From NCBI GenBank assembly GCA_947089905.1, contig CAMUMG010000006.1:99417-163416 (forward strand): a stretch of DNA of 64,000 nt, in the 5' to 3' direction. Every line of letters begins with the position of its first letter. Within the stretch, counting starts at the first letter, position 1. This DNA comes from an uncultured Lachnospiraceae bacterium (GTDB lineage Bacteria > Bacillota > Clostridia > Lachnospirales > Lachnospiraceae). The notes beneath the pieces were generated by a model. The model did no database searches. It had not been told where the DNA came from and was given only the letters and a program-made list of their open reading frames with translations. Positions 1 through 8,582 of the stretch are shown here, piece after piece. The position numbers were made by a program, and so were the translations under genes.

Positions 1-1279
1 CTGGGTTTGCTTGTCTTACGTTTTCTCTAAATTCTCTCCAAAATTTATGATTGTACTCTGGAGAATGTCCTAAATCGGCAGCTACATCTAATCTCCATCC
101 GTCTACATTGTAGGGAGGTGAAACCCACTTTCTTGCAATCTCCATAATATATTCTACAAGTTTTGGTGAGTCTTCATAATTGAGTTTTGGAAGTGTATTA
201 TGTCCCCACCAGCCATCATAGGAGTCATTATAAGGCCATTTTTTATCATCTTCGTCCCGAAACTTAAAAAAGGTATGATACGCACTATTTTTATCAATAT
301 ATGCTCCTTTTTCATATCCCGGTACATTCTCATATAGACGTTCTCTATCCATCCATTTATTAAAAGAACCACAATGATTAAATACTCCATCTAAAATGAT
401 TTTCATGCCCCGTCTATGGATTTCTTCTACTAATTGAATAAAAAGCTCATTGCTTGCCTCTAAATTTTCTTTGGAAGTAACACGACAGATATAGCGAGAA
501 GCTCTTGAATTTTGTGTAAAGCCTTCTGGAAGGCATTTTCCTTTATCTTTGACAATCACACCATAATGAGGATCAATATAGTCATAATCTTGAATATCAT
601 ATTTATGATTTGATGGCGAAACAAAAACGGGATTTAAATAGATTACTTCTATTCCCAATCCCTCTAAATAATCCAGCTTTTTCATTATCCCTAACAGATC
701 TCCGCCATAGAACTCACGAACTCCCATAGAAGCTGGATACTTATTCCAGTTCATTATCCGACGCGTTCCCTCTTCAATATAAGAATATTCTTGATCTAAA
801 ACATCATTCGTAGCATCTCCATTATAAAAACGATCTACAAAAATCTGATAAAAAACGGCTCCTTTTGCCCAGTCTGGCGTCTTATACCCCGGCATAATTT
901 CAAAATTATACTCAGGATGTTCATCATGTGACAGTCCCACTTTATTATAGTAATAACACTCTGTCCCACAATTTAGTTTAAAATAATAACGTAATGTCTG
1001 ATCTGTCAGAGTAAGTTCTGTTTCATAATACTCAAACAACTCATCTGTTTTAATACTATGTGCAGGAAATAAAACTCCATCTGCAATTACTTCAACAGAA
1101 TCTACATTATCTTTTGCAGTTCTAATTCGAACAGCAACCTTTTGAAATGGCTCTGGTTCCATTGGAATACGAAATCTATCAGTTCCATCACTAAAAACGG
1201 CTCCTTGATTTAGCTCTCGTCGTCTATTGGCTTGAGCTGGCATAATATTTTTATTTCTTTCTATAATGTTAAGGTCCAT
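1..1279 (-). CDS. GH13 glycosidase, neopullulanase/cyclomaltodextrinase-like (3' end cut off by window)
   Basis: Reading the minus strand from the ATG at 1279 gives an open frame of 426 codons that runs off the window edge. A GGGAGG ribosome-binding site precedes the ATG. Residues 1 to about 125 form a beta-rich CBM34-like N-terminal domain, which separates this family from plain alpha-amylases. The catalytic barrel follows (WAKGAVFYQIFVDRFYNGD), then conserved region I (DGVFNHCG) and region II (GWRLDVAAD), whose Asp is the expected nucleophile. The acid/base Glu and the last catalytic Asp lie beyond the window. There is no signal peptide, so it probably acts in the cytoplasm on imported maltodextrins or cyclodextrins, in line with the maltodextrin importer at the other end of the window. 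Family assignment is firm; exact substrate is inference. Confidence 0.88.
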   Translation of the reverse strand, partial: MDLNIIERNKNIMPAQANRRRELNQGAVFSDGTDRFRIPMEPEPFQKVAVRIRTAKDNVDSVEVIADGVLFPAHSIKTDELFEYYETELTLTDQTLRYYFKLNCGTECYYYNKVGLSHDEHPEYNFEIMPGYKTPDWAKGAVFYQIFVDRFYNGDATNDVLDQEYSYIEEGTRRIMNWNKYPASMGVREFYGGDLLGIMKKLDYLEGLGIEVIYLNPVFVSPSNHKYDIQDYDYIDPHYGVIVKDKGKCLPEGFTQNSRASRYICRVTSKENLEASNELFIQLVEEIHRRGMKIILDGVFNHCGSFNKWMDRERLYENVPGYEKGAYIDKNSAYHTFFKFRDEDDKKWPYNDSYDGWWGHNTLPKLNYEDSPKLVEYIMEIARKWVSPPYNVDGWRLDVAADLGHSPEYNHKFWREFRENVRQANP

Positions 1280-1312
1280 TGTGGCCTCCCCATTCATCTA
1301 TGATATTTGGTC

Positions 1313-1346
1313 AAAAAAAGGAATCCGATATTCCGCTGATTCCTTT
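1313..1346 (-). terminator. Hairpin plus T-tract just upstream of the GH13 gene
   Basis: On the minus strand a 9-bp stem (AAAGGAATC/GATTCCTTT, loop 12) is followed directly by seven T residues, the form of an intrinsic terminator. It lies 34 bp upstream of the GH13 start and downstream of a possible promoter, so it could be an attenuator, a barrier to upstream transcripts, or a 5' stabilising hairpin. Confidence 0.6.
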
Positions 1347-1359
1347 CTGTTTTCGATCT

Positions 1360-1391
1360 TGACTATATTTTATAATACTTTGAGAATGATT
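1360..1391 (-). promoter_or_regulatory. Possible promoter of the GH13 gene
   Basis: Minus strand TTGTAA and TATAAA lie about 15 bp apart between the two terminator-like hairpins. Spacing is shorter than the usual 17 bp, so this is only a candidate. Confidence 0.3.
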
Positions 1392-1407
1392 ACAAGAGTA
1401 ATTTAGT

Positions 1408-1439
1408 AAAAACGGACAGCTTGGGAGGCTGTCCGTTTT
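1408..1439 (-). terminator. Intrinsic terminator between ftsH and the GH13 gene
   Basis: A 12-bp stem (AAAACGGACAGC/GCTGTCCGTTTT) with a 7- to 8-nt loop is followed on the minus strand by a T run. It lies about 240 bp past the ftsH stop, and could end ftsH transcripts or a separate short RNA. The stretch 1440-1678 is AT-rich with no gene that I recognise, only the extended -10 element listed separately. Confidence 0.75.
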
Positions 1440-1503
1440 CGGAGAAGGTATTTTTGTTACTTATGGGGTGTAGCAAAAACTATATAATGTATTGGGGTTT
1501 ACG
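1408..1503 (-). ncRNA. Candidate ~96-nt small RNA between ftsH and the GH13 gene
   Basis: An extended -10 element (TGTTATACT on the minus strand, hexamer at 1510-1515) would start transcription near 1503, and the strong terminator at 1408-1439 would end it, giving a transcript of about 96 nt with no convincing reading frame. The -35 region is poor. This is inference from promoter-terminator pairing only. Confidence 0.22.
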
Positions 1504-1678
1504 AATATTAGTATAACATTGAGTTAAAATAAAGTGTGCACAAACTTAAAATTCATCTGTATCTTTTTTTGTCCAGTTTGTCCACACCATATTTTATTAC
1601 AATCAAAAATGACTAAAAATAGTACAAAGAACTTTAAATTATTTTAAATTGTTTTTATCTTGTAAAAAATTTGCTTCA

Positions 1679-3499
1679 TTACTCCTTTGAAAATAATGCT
1701 GCAAATTCTTCACCCGTAATTCTTTCTTTTTCCATTAAAAGCGTAACACATTGTTCCATAACATTACGATGTTCCTGTAAGATTCTTTTAGCTTCCTTAT
1801 AACATTCATCAATAATTTTTTTTACTTCTTCATCGATTGTATTTGCAACTGCTTCACTATAGCTTCTGGTATGTGCTAAATCTCTACCGATAAATACTTC
1901 ATCATCGTCATTATCATAATTTACCATTCCAATACTTTCAGAAAATCCATATCTTGTAACCATACTACGTGCCGTTCTAGTTGCCTCTTTGATATCTTGG
2001 GATGCTCCTGTTGTAATATCATCAAAGATCATCTCTTCTGCAGCACGACCACCCAAGCTTACAATAATATCTTGTTTCATTTTCCCTTTTGTATAAAACA
2101 TATCATCTCGTTCTGGCAGTCGCATTGTATATCCTGCTGCACCATTGCCTGTAGGAATAATAGATACCATGTATACTGGATCGACATCTGGAAGAACATT
2201 GAATAAAATTGCATGTCCTGTTTCATGATATGCGGTGATTTTCTTTTCTTTTTCTGAAATTACACGACTCTTTTTCTCTGTTCCAATTCCAACTTTAATT
2301 AATGCTTTTTTAATATCTTCATCTTTAATAAAACTTCTGGATTCTTTTGCAGCACCAATAGCCGCCTCATTTAATAAATTTTCTAAATCTGCGCCAGTAA
2401 ATCCGGCTGTTGTCTGAGCTACCTGTTTTAAATCGACATCTTCTGCTAATGGTTTATTTTTTGCATGAACCTGAAGAATTTCTTCTCTTCCACGAACATC
2501 TGGACGTCCGACCATAACTTTTCGATCAAATCTGCCCGGACGTAAAATAGCGGGATCTAAAATATCTACTCGGTTTGTTGCCGCCATCACAATAATGCCT
2601 TCATTGATTCCAAATCCGTCCATCTCAACTAATAACTGATTTAATGTCTGTTCTCTTTCATCATGTCCGCCGCCCATTCCAGTTCCACGTCTTCTTGCTA
2701 CAGCATCAATTTCGTCAATAAAAACAATACATGGACAATTTTTCTTTGCATCTGCAAATAAATCTCTTACTCTCGAAGCACCAACACCGACAAACATCTC
2801 TACAAAGTCAGAACCAGAAATAGAAAAAAATGGCACACCTGCTTCACCAGCAATTGCTTTTGCCAATAAAGTTTTACCTGTTCCGGGTGGGCCTTCTAGT
2901 AAAACTCCTTTTGGAATTCTAGCTCCAACTGTAATATACTTTTTTGGAGTTTTTAAAAAATCTACAATTTCCTTTAATTCCTCTTTTTCTTCTATCAATC
3001 CTGCTACATCTTTAAAAGTTGTTTTATTATCGGCATCTGTTGTCATTCGTGCACGGCTTTTTCCAAAATTCATGACTTTGGAATTTCCTCCGCCACCCCC
3101 CATTTGACTACTTAAAAAAGAAAACATCAAGACAATTACTACAAAGCCTAAAAGATAGGGTAATACACTGGTTAAAAACCAATTTGGCTTATCGACCTCA
3201 TAGACTATTGGAGAAATCCCTGCCTCTCTTGCCTCTGCCTCAGCAATCGTAACATCCGTTACTGTAAAAGTAACAGATTTATTATTTTTATAAATTACTT
3301 TTACATTACCAGAATACATTTCCTCACTCAGATAAATATGAATGTTTTGAACATTTCCACTTTTGAGATCATACTGATAGTTTTGATAAGTATATCCAGC
3401 AGAATTCCTTCCAGTCAACCCCTCTGACAAATAAATTGCCGCCATTACTATAATTAGGATTATGAAATAAATTCCATATCCCCGCATTGATTTTTTCAC
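1679..3499 (-). CDS. ftsH: ATP-dependent zinc metalloprotease FtsH
   Basis: The 606-residue product is a membrane-anchored AAA protease that degrades misfolded and regulatory membrane proteins. Two membrane segments (about 9-24 and 110-130) flank a small extracytoplasmic domain. The AAA module has Walker A GPPGTGKT at 203-210, Walker B VFIDEID at 259-265 and the second region of homology near 308-325. The zinc site HETGH is at 425-429. The start is a GTG with AGGAGG six bases upstream. It follows hpt after a 34-bp gap, the conserved tilS-hpt-ftsH order of Firmicutes. Its length is slightly below the B. subtilis protein (637), with a short C-terminal tail. Confidence 0.98.
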   Translation of the reverse strand: MKKSMRGYGIYFIILIIVMAAIYLSEGLTGRNSAGYTYQNYQYDLKSGNVQNIHIYLSEEMYSGNVKVIYKNNKSVTFTVTDVTIAEAEAREAGISPIVYEVDKPNWFLTSVLPYLLGFVVIVLMFSFLSSQMGGGGGNSKVMNFGKSRARMTTDADNKTTFKDVAGLIEEKEELKEIVDFLKTPKKYITVGARIPKGVLLEGPPGTGKTLLAKAIAGEAGVPFFSISGSDFVEMFVGVGASRVRDLFADAKKNCPCIVFIDEIDAVARRRGTGMGGGHDEREQTLNQLLVEMDGFGINEGIIVMAATNRVDILDPAILRPGRFDRKVMVGRPDVRGREEILQVHAKNKPLAEDVDLKQVAQTTAGFTGADLENLLNEAAIGAAKESRSFIKDEDIKKALIKVGIGTEKKSRVISEKEKKITAYHETGHAILFNVLPDVDPVYMVSIIPTGNGAAGYTMRLPERDDMFYTKGKMKQDIIVSLGGRAAEEMIFDDITTGASQDIKEATRTARSMVTRYGFSESIGMVNYDNDDDEVFIGRDLAHTRSYSEAVANTIDEEVKKIIDECYKEAKRILQEHRNVMEQCVTLLMEKERITGEEFAALFSKE

Positions 3500-3533
3500 A
3501 TTACGCCTCCTTATCTACTGTCATACTGCCAAC

Positions 3534-4061
3534 TTAATCCTCAAATTTTATTTCTCCAATGTAGGGAAGATTTCTATATTTTTGTGCATAATCCAAGCCA
3601 TATCCAACAACAAAAGCATCTGGTATGGAAAAACCAGTATAGTCTACTGTAATATCTGTTACCCTACATTCTGGTTTATCTAAAAGTGTACACAGTTTTA
3701 AACTGGCAGGTTTTCGATTTTTTAATAATTCCATCAAATGGGAAAGAGTTCTTCCAGAATCAATAATATCCTCTACAATTAAAACATCTTTTCCCTCTAC
3801 CGGATCATCTAAGTCTTTAATGATTTTTATTCTTCCAGAACTAACTGTCTTATCTCCATAACTGGAAACTGCCATAAAGTCAAACGATACTGGAACACAG
3901 ATATGTTTTGCAAGTTCTGTCGTGAAAAACACGCCTCCTTTTAAAATACAGATTAGGTGGATCTGTTTTCCCTCATAATCTTTGCTGATCTGTTTTCCCA
4001 TCTCTTCAATACGCTGATCTACTTTTTCTTGTGGTATCATCACCTTTATTTTTTCTGCCAT
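3534..4061 (-). CDS. hpt: Hypoxanthine phosphoribosyltransferase
   Basis: This purine-salvage enzyme transfers the ribosyl-phosphate of PRPP to hypoxanthine (and often guanine) in the cytoplasm. The PRPP-binding signature VLIVEDIIDSGRTL is near residues 93-106, and the C-terminal DAFVVGYGLDY matches the family's base-binding segment. At 175 residues it is of normal length. Two adjacent start codons exist: GTG at 4064 and ATG at 4061. The ATG is preferred because it lies eight bases from AGAGAGG. The position between tilS and ftsH is the classical Firmicutes arrangement. Confidence 0.96.
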   Translation of the reverse strand: MAEKIKVMIPQEKVDQRIEEMGKQISKDYEGKQIHLICILKGGVFFTTELAKHICVPVSFDFMAVSSYGDKTVSSGRIKIIKDLDDPVEGKDVLIVEDIIDSGRTLSHLMELLKNRKPASLKLCTLLDKPECRVTDITVDYTGFSIPDAFVVGYGLDYAQKYRNLPYIGEIKFED

Positions 4062-4106
4062 CACGTTGACCTCTCTTTTTTACTCTTTTGTTTTCATTCA
4101 TCAATT

Positions 4107-5558
4107 TTATTTAAAACTGTCCCTTTGTCCACTTGGTTCTAAGTTAGCTACTAAAAGTCTTTTGGTATTCTCAGTAACATAATATTTTTCGCTAGAACGC
4201 AGTCCTAATACCCATAAGATCTCATTACCGCAGGCTAACAAAAGACAGAAATCTCTCACTTGTTTTGGTACCTTCTCATCGATGAAAAGACGGTTGATCG
4301 CTTTATGTGTTCCATCTTGATGAATTTGTATGATATCTTTCTGTCTTCTGGTACGAAGTTCCAGTGTATTCTCTATTTTATCATAGTCAAACCATTTCGT
4401 ATAGCTATTTTTCGGTATTTTCATAGAATTCTTATATTCTGTCATAAAAATATGAAGTCTATACCCAGAACACAAAAAATCTCTTCCAACTGGTAAAATA
4501 TATTCAAATGGAAACTTTGATGGTTCAAGCCAAATAGAAGATATGTTTTGTTGTAATACAATCGACGATTCTTTCCAAAAGTCTAACGTTTCATAGGTTC
4601 TAAGGACACGACAGTGATTGGGAAGATATAAAAGATGTCCAACTGGCTTTTTCACAAGTTCTGCCACTTTTGTCAGTTGTGTTGTTGTTATATTATTTCT
4701 TCCCTCTCCTTTTTCATTTATATATCTTAGTACCCTTAAAATTAATTCTCTTTGAAGTACTGGCGCAAGTTCTGAAAAAGAATTACAATTAATACAAACA
4801 TGCTTTTCTTGTTCAAAAACCATTGTATTCCAAAGTTCACAAAGTTTTTCATCAAGCAAAGCTTTATATTCTCTCATCTGATCTGCCAAATTTGCAATGT
4901 GTTCAACCGCATGTGAGTTAAGTTCTTTACAAATATATGGAAATAATTGCAGCCTAATTTTATTTCTACTATATTCCTCAGAAAAATTACTGGAATCTGT
5001 CTGATAGGAAATATTTTTTTCCTTTAGATATCTTTCAATTTCTACACGTTCCATACAAAGAAGAGGACGAATAATATTTTCTCGTGTTGGTGAAATTCCG
5101 CATATTCCATCGATTCCTGTTCCGCGAATCATCTGAAACATTACCGTTTCTGCTGTATCTTCTCTATGATGTGCTACTGCAATCTTGGTACAATTATGCT
5201 CTTTTGCTTTCGATTGGAACTCTCTGTAACGTAATATTCGACCTGCCTCTTCTGTTGACCATCCATTTTCTCTTGCCTGTTTCGCTACATCTACCTGCTT
5301 TGCACAAAACTCTATCTCTTTCTTTCGGCAATAGTTCTCAACATACTTCATATCATTATCTGCTTCCTTCCCCCGAAGCCCATGATGAATATGCAGAACA
5401 AACAGACTTAATTCCAACTCATTGGAGAGCTCTTCAAGCACTGAAAGCAGACACATCGAATCTGCTCCTCCTGACACACCAACTAACACCCTGTTTCCAC
5501 GGTGCAGCATTTGGAATTTCTCTATATAAGCCTTGACCTTTTTTACAAAATCATTCAT
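4107..5558 (-). CDS. tilS: tRNA(Ile)-lysidine synthetase
   Basis: TilS converts C34 of the CAU anticodon of tRNA-Ile2 to lysidine, which makes it decode AUA. The N-terminal PP-loop ATPase motif SGGADS is at residues 29-34, followed by family segments HIHHGLRGKEAD and VAHHREDTAETV. The TilS-specific C-terminal domain (HKAINRLFIDEKVPKQVRD) is present. The 483-residue length is typical. No good ribosome-binding site lies just upstream of the ATG; the nearest purine-rich stretch, AAAGGGG, is about 18 bases away, so translation may be weak or the start different. It is the first gene of the tilS-hpt-ftsH run, downstream of spoIIE. Confidence 0.96.
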   Translation of the reverse strand: MNDFVKKVKAYIEKFQMLHRGNRVLVGVSGGADSMCLLSVLEELSNELELSLFVLHIHHGLRGKEADNDMKYVENYCRKKEIEFCAKQVDVAKQARENGWSTEEAGRILRYREFQSKAKEHNCTKIAVAHHREDTAETVMFQMIRGTGIDGICGISPTRENIIRPLLCMERVEIERYLKEKNISYQTDSSNFSEEYSRNKIRLQLFPYICKELNSHAVEHIANLADQMREYKALLDEKLCELWNTMVFEQEKHVCINCNSFSELAPVLQRELILRVLRYINEKGEGRNNITTTQLTKVAELVKKPVGHLLYLPNHCRVLRTYETLDFWKESSIVLQQNISSIWLEPSKFPFEYILPVGRDFLCSGYRLHIFMTEYKNSMKIPKNSYTKWFDYDKIENTLELRTRRQKDIIQIHQDGTHKAINRLFIDEKVPKQVRDFCLLLACGNEILWVLGLRSSEKYYVTENTKRLLVANLEPSGQRDSFK

Positions 5559-5645
5559 CGTTAGATTGCTCTTGTTCCCCTTTCTTTTTAGGAATCAAAT
5601 CTCTTATTTGTCTTATTCTACACCCAACCTTTAAAAAAAACAAGT

Positions 5646-7061
5646 TCACTTTTTCCAGATTCCACAGACTAAAACAGTCATATCATCGATTGGTTGATAT
5701 TCATGCAGCTCTAGGGCAGCTGTTAAAACTGCATTTGCAATTTCCTGTGGACTTACACTTTTTATCTGTTCTATAATCTTTTTAAAATACTCTTCCTTTT
5801 CTTCCTGTTTGGCAGATTCTAATACTCCATCAGAGACCATGATCACAAAATCTCCATCGTAAAGCTTTTTACACTTAATCTCATAATCTGCACGACGAAT
5901 CATTCCAGCAGGGAGAGTAGATGAACTTACCATTTCTACAATTCCATCTCGTTTAATAAATGTTGTTGCTGCACCGACCTTTACAAATTCACAAGTACCT
6001 GTACATAAATTTACAACACACAAATCCATTGTAGAAAATATCGTTTGATCAGGACGTAAAACCAATACAGAATTAATCATTTTTACAGCAGATTCCTCTC
6101 GAAAACCTGCCTCTAAAAACTGCTCTAATAACTCAATTACACGTTCACTTTCTTCACAGGCTTTTCGTCCTGTTCCCATACCATCAGATAGCATCATAAT
6201 CAGATCGCCACTTTCTGGATACAAAAAAGAAAAATTATCACCTGATAACTCTCCTCTTGTTTTAGATGCTCTGGCGACTCCTGTTAAAACCTGAAAATTG
6301 GCATCCTCACAAAAAACATAATCTGCATAATCTTTCCCAATCACATTTTTTGCATCCTCTCTTGGAACTAATCTACATTCTAAAACAATACTTAACAAAA
6401 TTGCCGCTTCCTTTGTTGTAATACAACGTCCTCCTGTACATTTCGCCCGCATGTGCAGTTGAATTCCTCTATTTTCTCTTTCTAATACTAATAGTCGTTT
6501 TACACGTATTCTATGGGAACGAAGCATAGAATAAACCTTCCGTTTCTGCATATCAATAATTTTTCCGGAATCATACAACTTATCTGAAAATTCCTCTACA
6601 ATCCTCGACATTTCATCAAATTGTCCTGCTACAACCTCCCTACTCTCCTCTAAACGATTATTCCATGCCAATTTTAGTTTTGCTACTGAAATACTTCGAT
6701 TGACTTCTCTGATAAAGTCTGTTGTTCGAATACAGTGTTCCAAAAAATCCTTCGAAACTTCCTCGAGAGTTACCTCTCCTTTTTGCGCTGCCTGTTTTAA
6801 TAATTCTCTTGTTCGGTTATAACTTTCATCAAACTTTTGACTCCAACAAATATTACACTTTTCACAACTTAAACAAAGTCCACTAGAAAGTTCTTCAAAA
6901 ACACGATTCAGATCCTCCCCATCTAATTCCTTTTTCACATTCCTTAATTGTGAAAAACTTTTTGCTAATTTTCCAAAAGAGGCAGATAATTCTGTCAATC
7001 GCTGTCTTGCTGTATTATGTAATTCTTCTGTCAGATAACCGATATCATTTCCCATCCTCAT
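5646..7061 (-). CDS. spoIIE: Stage II sporulation protein E, PP2C phosphatase, lacking the N-terminal membrane domain
   Basis: SpoIIE dephosphorylates SpoIIAA-P and so activates sigma-F in the forespore. The C-terminal PP2C domain has its metal-binding aspartates in GELSGDNFSF, LSDGMGTG and DDMTVLV. The central region carries the cysteine cluster CLSCEKCNICW (about residues 61-71), which matches the conserved Cys motif of SpoIIE regulatory domains. The protein is 471 residues, against about 800 in B. subtilis and C. difficile, because the polytopic N-terminal membrane domain is absent. The start is well supported: AGGAGG lies nine bases before the ATG, and the DNA upstream is promoter, not coding. 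How it reaches the septum is unclear. Confidence 0.93.
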   Translation of the reverse strand: MRMGNDIGYLTEELHNTARQRLTELSASFGKLAKSFSQLRNVKKELDGEDLNRVFEELSSGLCLSCEKCNICWSQKFDESYNRTRELLKQAAQKGEVTLEEVSKDFLEHCIRTTDFIREVNRSISVAKLKLAWNNRLEESREVVAGQFDEMSRIVEEFSDKLYDSGKIIDMQKRKVYSMLRSHRIRVKRLLVLERENRGIQLHMRAKCTGGRCITTKEAAILLSIVLECRLVPREDAKNVIGKDYADYVFCEDANFQVLTGVARASKTRGELSGDNFSFLYPESGDLIMMLSDGMGTGRKACEESERVIELLEQFLEAGFREESAVKMINSVLVLRPDQTIFSTMDLCVVNLCTGTCEFVKVGAATTFIKRDGIVEMVSSSTLPAGMIRRADYEIKCKKLYDGDFVIMVSDGVLESAKQEEKEEYFKKIIEQIKSVSPQEIANAVLTAALELHEYQPIDDMTVLVCGIWKK

Positions 7062-7121
7062 ACATCGATTCCTCCTGCTTAAGCCTATTTTGCCTTATTT
7101 GAATATTCTATGTAATACAGG

Positions 7122-7154
7122 ATTATATACAACTATCTCTGCGATCTTTGTCAA
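7122..7154 (-). promoter_or_regulatory. spoIIE promoter with 21-bp spacing (sigma-A/Spo0A type)
   Basis: Minus strand TTGACA (7149-7154) and TATAAT (7122-7127) are separated by exactly 21 bp. The B. subtilis spoIIE and spoIIG promoters are known for this over-long spacing, which needs Spo0A-P bound over the -35 region. A Spo0A box overlaps this -35. Transcription would start near 7115, 54 bp before the spoIIE ATG. Confidence 0.75.
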
Positions 7155-7155
7155 A
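7147..7155 (+). promoter_or_regulatory. Spo0A box overlapping the spoIIE -35
   Basis: TTTGTCAAA on the plus strand matches the consensus TTTGTCRAA and overlaps the -35 hexamer of the spoIIE promoter, as in the B. subtilis promoter. Confidence 0.65.
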
Positions 7156-7180
7156 AGATAGAAGCCTGTCAGAAAAATCG

Positions 7181-7189
7181 TTTGACAAA
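7181..7189 (-). promoter_or_regulatory. Second Spo0A box upstream of spoIIE
   Basis: TTTGTCAAA on the minus strand, 25 bp upstream of the first box and in opposite orientation. Confidence 0.6.
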
Positions 7190-7227
7190 TTCTTTTGTGA
7201 TTTCCGTTCAAAATCGAATTTAGGGAG

Positions 7228-7686
7228 TTAAAAAAGACATATTTGTTTTTCATTTGGATAAAATGGTAGTTCTGCTATCTCTAATAGCTCATCATATATC
7301 ATCTTAGGAATTCCCCGTTCAAATTGTATCAAACTACTCTCGTGATGCCCACGCATTGCACATTCAGAAGGCTGCATTTTAAAGTTACAAGTTAAAAAGC
7401 ATATAATTTTTGAATGACAAGTTTCAATAGAATCAGGTAATATTTTATAATTCTCCATTAATGCAATTTTTTTATATTCTTGTCCGATTGGTATATCACT
7501 TTCTGCATAGGAATGATGAAAATACAAACTATTGATAGCAAACTTATTTTTTTGAAAAATCTCATAGGCAGTTGGAAACATTACTCCATATTGTACACAG
7601 TTTTTTTCTATATCTGGTATTAGTTTATTTTTAACAAGTTTTGGGTTAAACCATCCCCATAAAATAAGGCGATTTTGCTCTGTCAT
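7228..7686 (-). CDS. Hypothetical protein of 152 residues between tRNA-Met and spoIIE
   Basis: I do not recognise this protein. It is soluble, with no signal peptide or membrane segment, and contains scattered Cys and His residues (CHSKIICFLTC, MRGHHESS) without a clear metal-site pattern. The open frame starts at an ATG with AGAAAGG about 12 bases upstream. It lies where B. subtilis has a second tRNA between tRNA-Met and spoIIE. Its stop is only about 40 bp from the Spo0A boxes, so the gene and the spoIIE promoter are adjacent but separate. Coding status is likely from length and ribosome-binding site; function unknown. Confidence 0.6.
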   Translation of the reverse strand: MTEQNRLILWGWFNPKLVKNKLIPDIEKNCVQYGVMFPTAYEIFQKNKFAINSLYFHHSYAESDIPIGQEYKKIALMENYKILPDSIETCHSKIICFLTCNFKMQPSECAMRGHHESSLIQFERGIPKMIYDELLEIAELPFYPNEKQICLF

Positions 7687-7760
7687 ACTTTTTTCTTACC
7701 TTTCTTTTATCAATATAAAAAATGGATTTCTACATTCTTTAGAAAAAATTAAATTTGATC

Positions 7761-7789
7761 TTGACAAACTGAAAAAAAGTAATTATAAT
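7761..7789 (+). promoter_or_regulatory. Consensus sigma-A promoter of tRNA-Met
   Basis: TTGACA (7761-7766), 17 bp, TATAAT (7784-7789): a perfect match. The start point near 7796 is about nine bases before the mature tRNA. Confidence 0.9.
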
Positions 7790-7804
7790 ATAACTTGTTT
7801 TCTT

Positions 7805-7878
7805 GGCGAAGTAGCTCAGTTGGCTAGAGCATACGGTTCATACCCGTAGTGTCGAGGGTTCAAATCCCCCCTTCGCTA
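7805..7878 (+). tRNA. tRNA-Met (CAU), elongator
   Basis: The 74-nt sequence folds into a full cloverleaf: acceptor GGCGAAG/CTTCGCT, D-arm with AGCTCAGTTGGCTAGAGC, anticodon loop TTCATAC and T-arm GGGTTCAAATCCC, with A as discriminator. CCA is not encoded. The anticodon CAU could in principle be tRNA-Ile2, but the body closely resembles elongator tRNA-Met of Firmicutes, and tRNA-Met occupies this place beside spoIIE in B. subtilis. Confidence 0.95.
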
Positions 7879-7896
7879 TTAAGAATAAAGTATTCT

Positions 7897-7930
7897 AAAG
7901 AGCTGTCTCACTAAAGACAGCTCTTTGATT
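7897..7930 (+). terminator. Intrinsic terminator after tRNA-Met
   Basis: A 12-bp stem (AAAGAGCTGTCT/AGACAGCTCTTT, loop 6) followed by a T-rich tract, 18 bases after the tRNA and before the phosphatase gene. Confidence 0.85.
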
Positions 7931-7943
7931 TTGGAGGATAAAT

Positions 7944-8582
7944 ATGAAACTATATCTTATTCGACACGGAGAAACACAATGGAATTTACAGGGACGTCTT
8001 CAGGGACAGACAGATATTGCGTTAAATGAAAATGGAATTCGTCTCGCTCAAATAACTGCGAAACATATGCAAAAGATTCCTTTTCACTTTGCAGTTACAA
8101 GTCCCCTAATTCGAGCTCGTCTGACAGCAGAAATTCTTTTAGAAGGCAGAAATATTCCTATTTATGAAGATGACCGTCTTAAAGAGATTTCCTTTGGAGT
8201 ATGGGAAGGTTTAGGTTGTCGTAAAGACAATTATGAAATCCCTTCTAACCACTTTAATGACTTTTATGAGAATCCTCTTCAATTTATTCCTGGAGAGAAA
8301 GGGGAAACGGTTGAACATCTTTGTAAGCGTACAGCAGAATTTTATGAAGATCTAATTTCCAGAAAAAATATTGAGAATCAATCCATTCTAATTGCAACAC
8401 ATGGTTGTGCTTTAAGATCTCTTTTATATCATATTGATCCAAAGACTGACTTTTGGAGAGGACACGTTCCAGTAAATTGCTCTGTAACTATAATTGAAGT
8501 AAAACATGGAGCTTCTAAAATTATAGAAGAGGATAAGATCTACTATGATTCAAACGATGTAGTTGATTTTTATAGCCATTAA
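7944..8582 (+). CDS. Histidine phosphatase (phosphoglycerate-mutase-like) family protein
   Basis: The 212-residue cytoplasmic protein begins with the family motif LIRHGETQWN (catalytic His8) and has the downstream THG segment IATHGCALRS, which holds the second active-site His. Members include broad-specificity phosphatases, alpha-ribazole phosphatase and cofactor-dependent phosphoglycerate mutase; the sequence does not settle which. TTGGAGG lies seven bases before the ATG. It is the only plus-strand protein gene in a minus-strand sporulation block, and may depend on read-through past the tRNA terminator. Its stop overlaps the divIC stop by 4 bp in convergent orientation. Confidence 0.88.
   Translation: MKLYLIRHGETQWNLQGRLQGQTDIALNENGIRLAQITAKHMQKIPFHFAVTSPLIRARLTAEILLEGRNIPIYEDDRLKEISFGVWEGLGCRKDNYEIPSNHFNDFYENPLQFIPGEKGETVEHLCKRTAEFYEDLISRKNIENQSILIATHGCALRSLLYHIDPKTDFWRGHVPVNCSVTIIEVKHGASKIIEEDKIYYDSNDVVDFYSH

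Noticed and set aside
154..390. Open frame of 78 codons on the minus strand
   Set aside because: It lies in another frame of the GH13 gene, whose conserved motifs are read through this stretch.
7805..7878. tRNA-Ile2 (CAU) instead of tRNA-Met
   Set aside because: The acceptor and D-arm resemble elongator tRNA-Met, and tRNA-Met has this position beside spoIIE in B. subtilis. The presence of tilS nearby is not evidence for identity.
8579..8582. Functional antisense overlap of the phosphatase and divIC stops
   Set aside because: A 4-bp convergent overlap is common in compact genomes and carries no further signal here.
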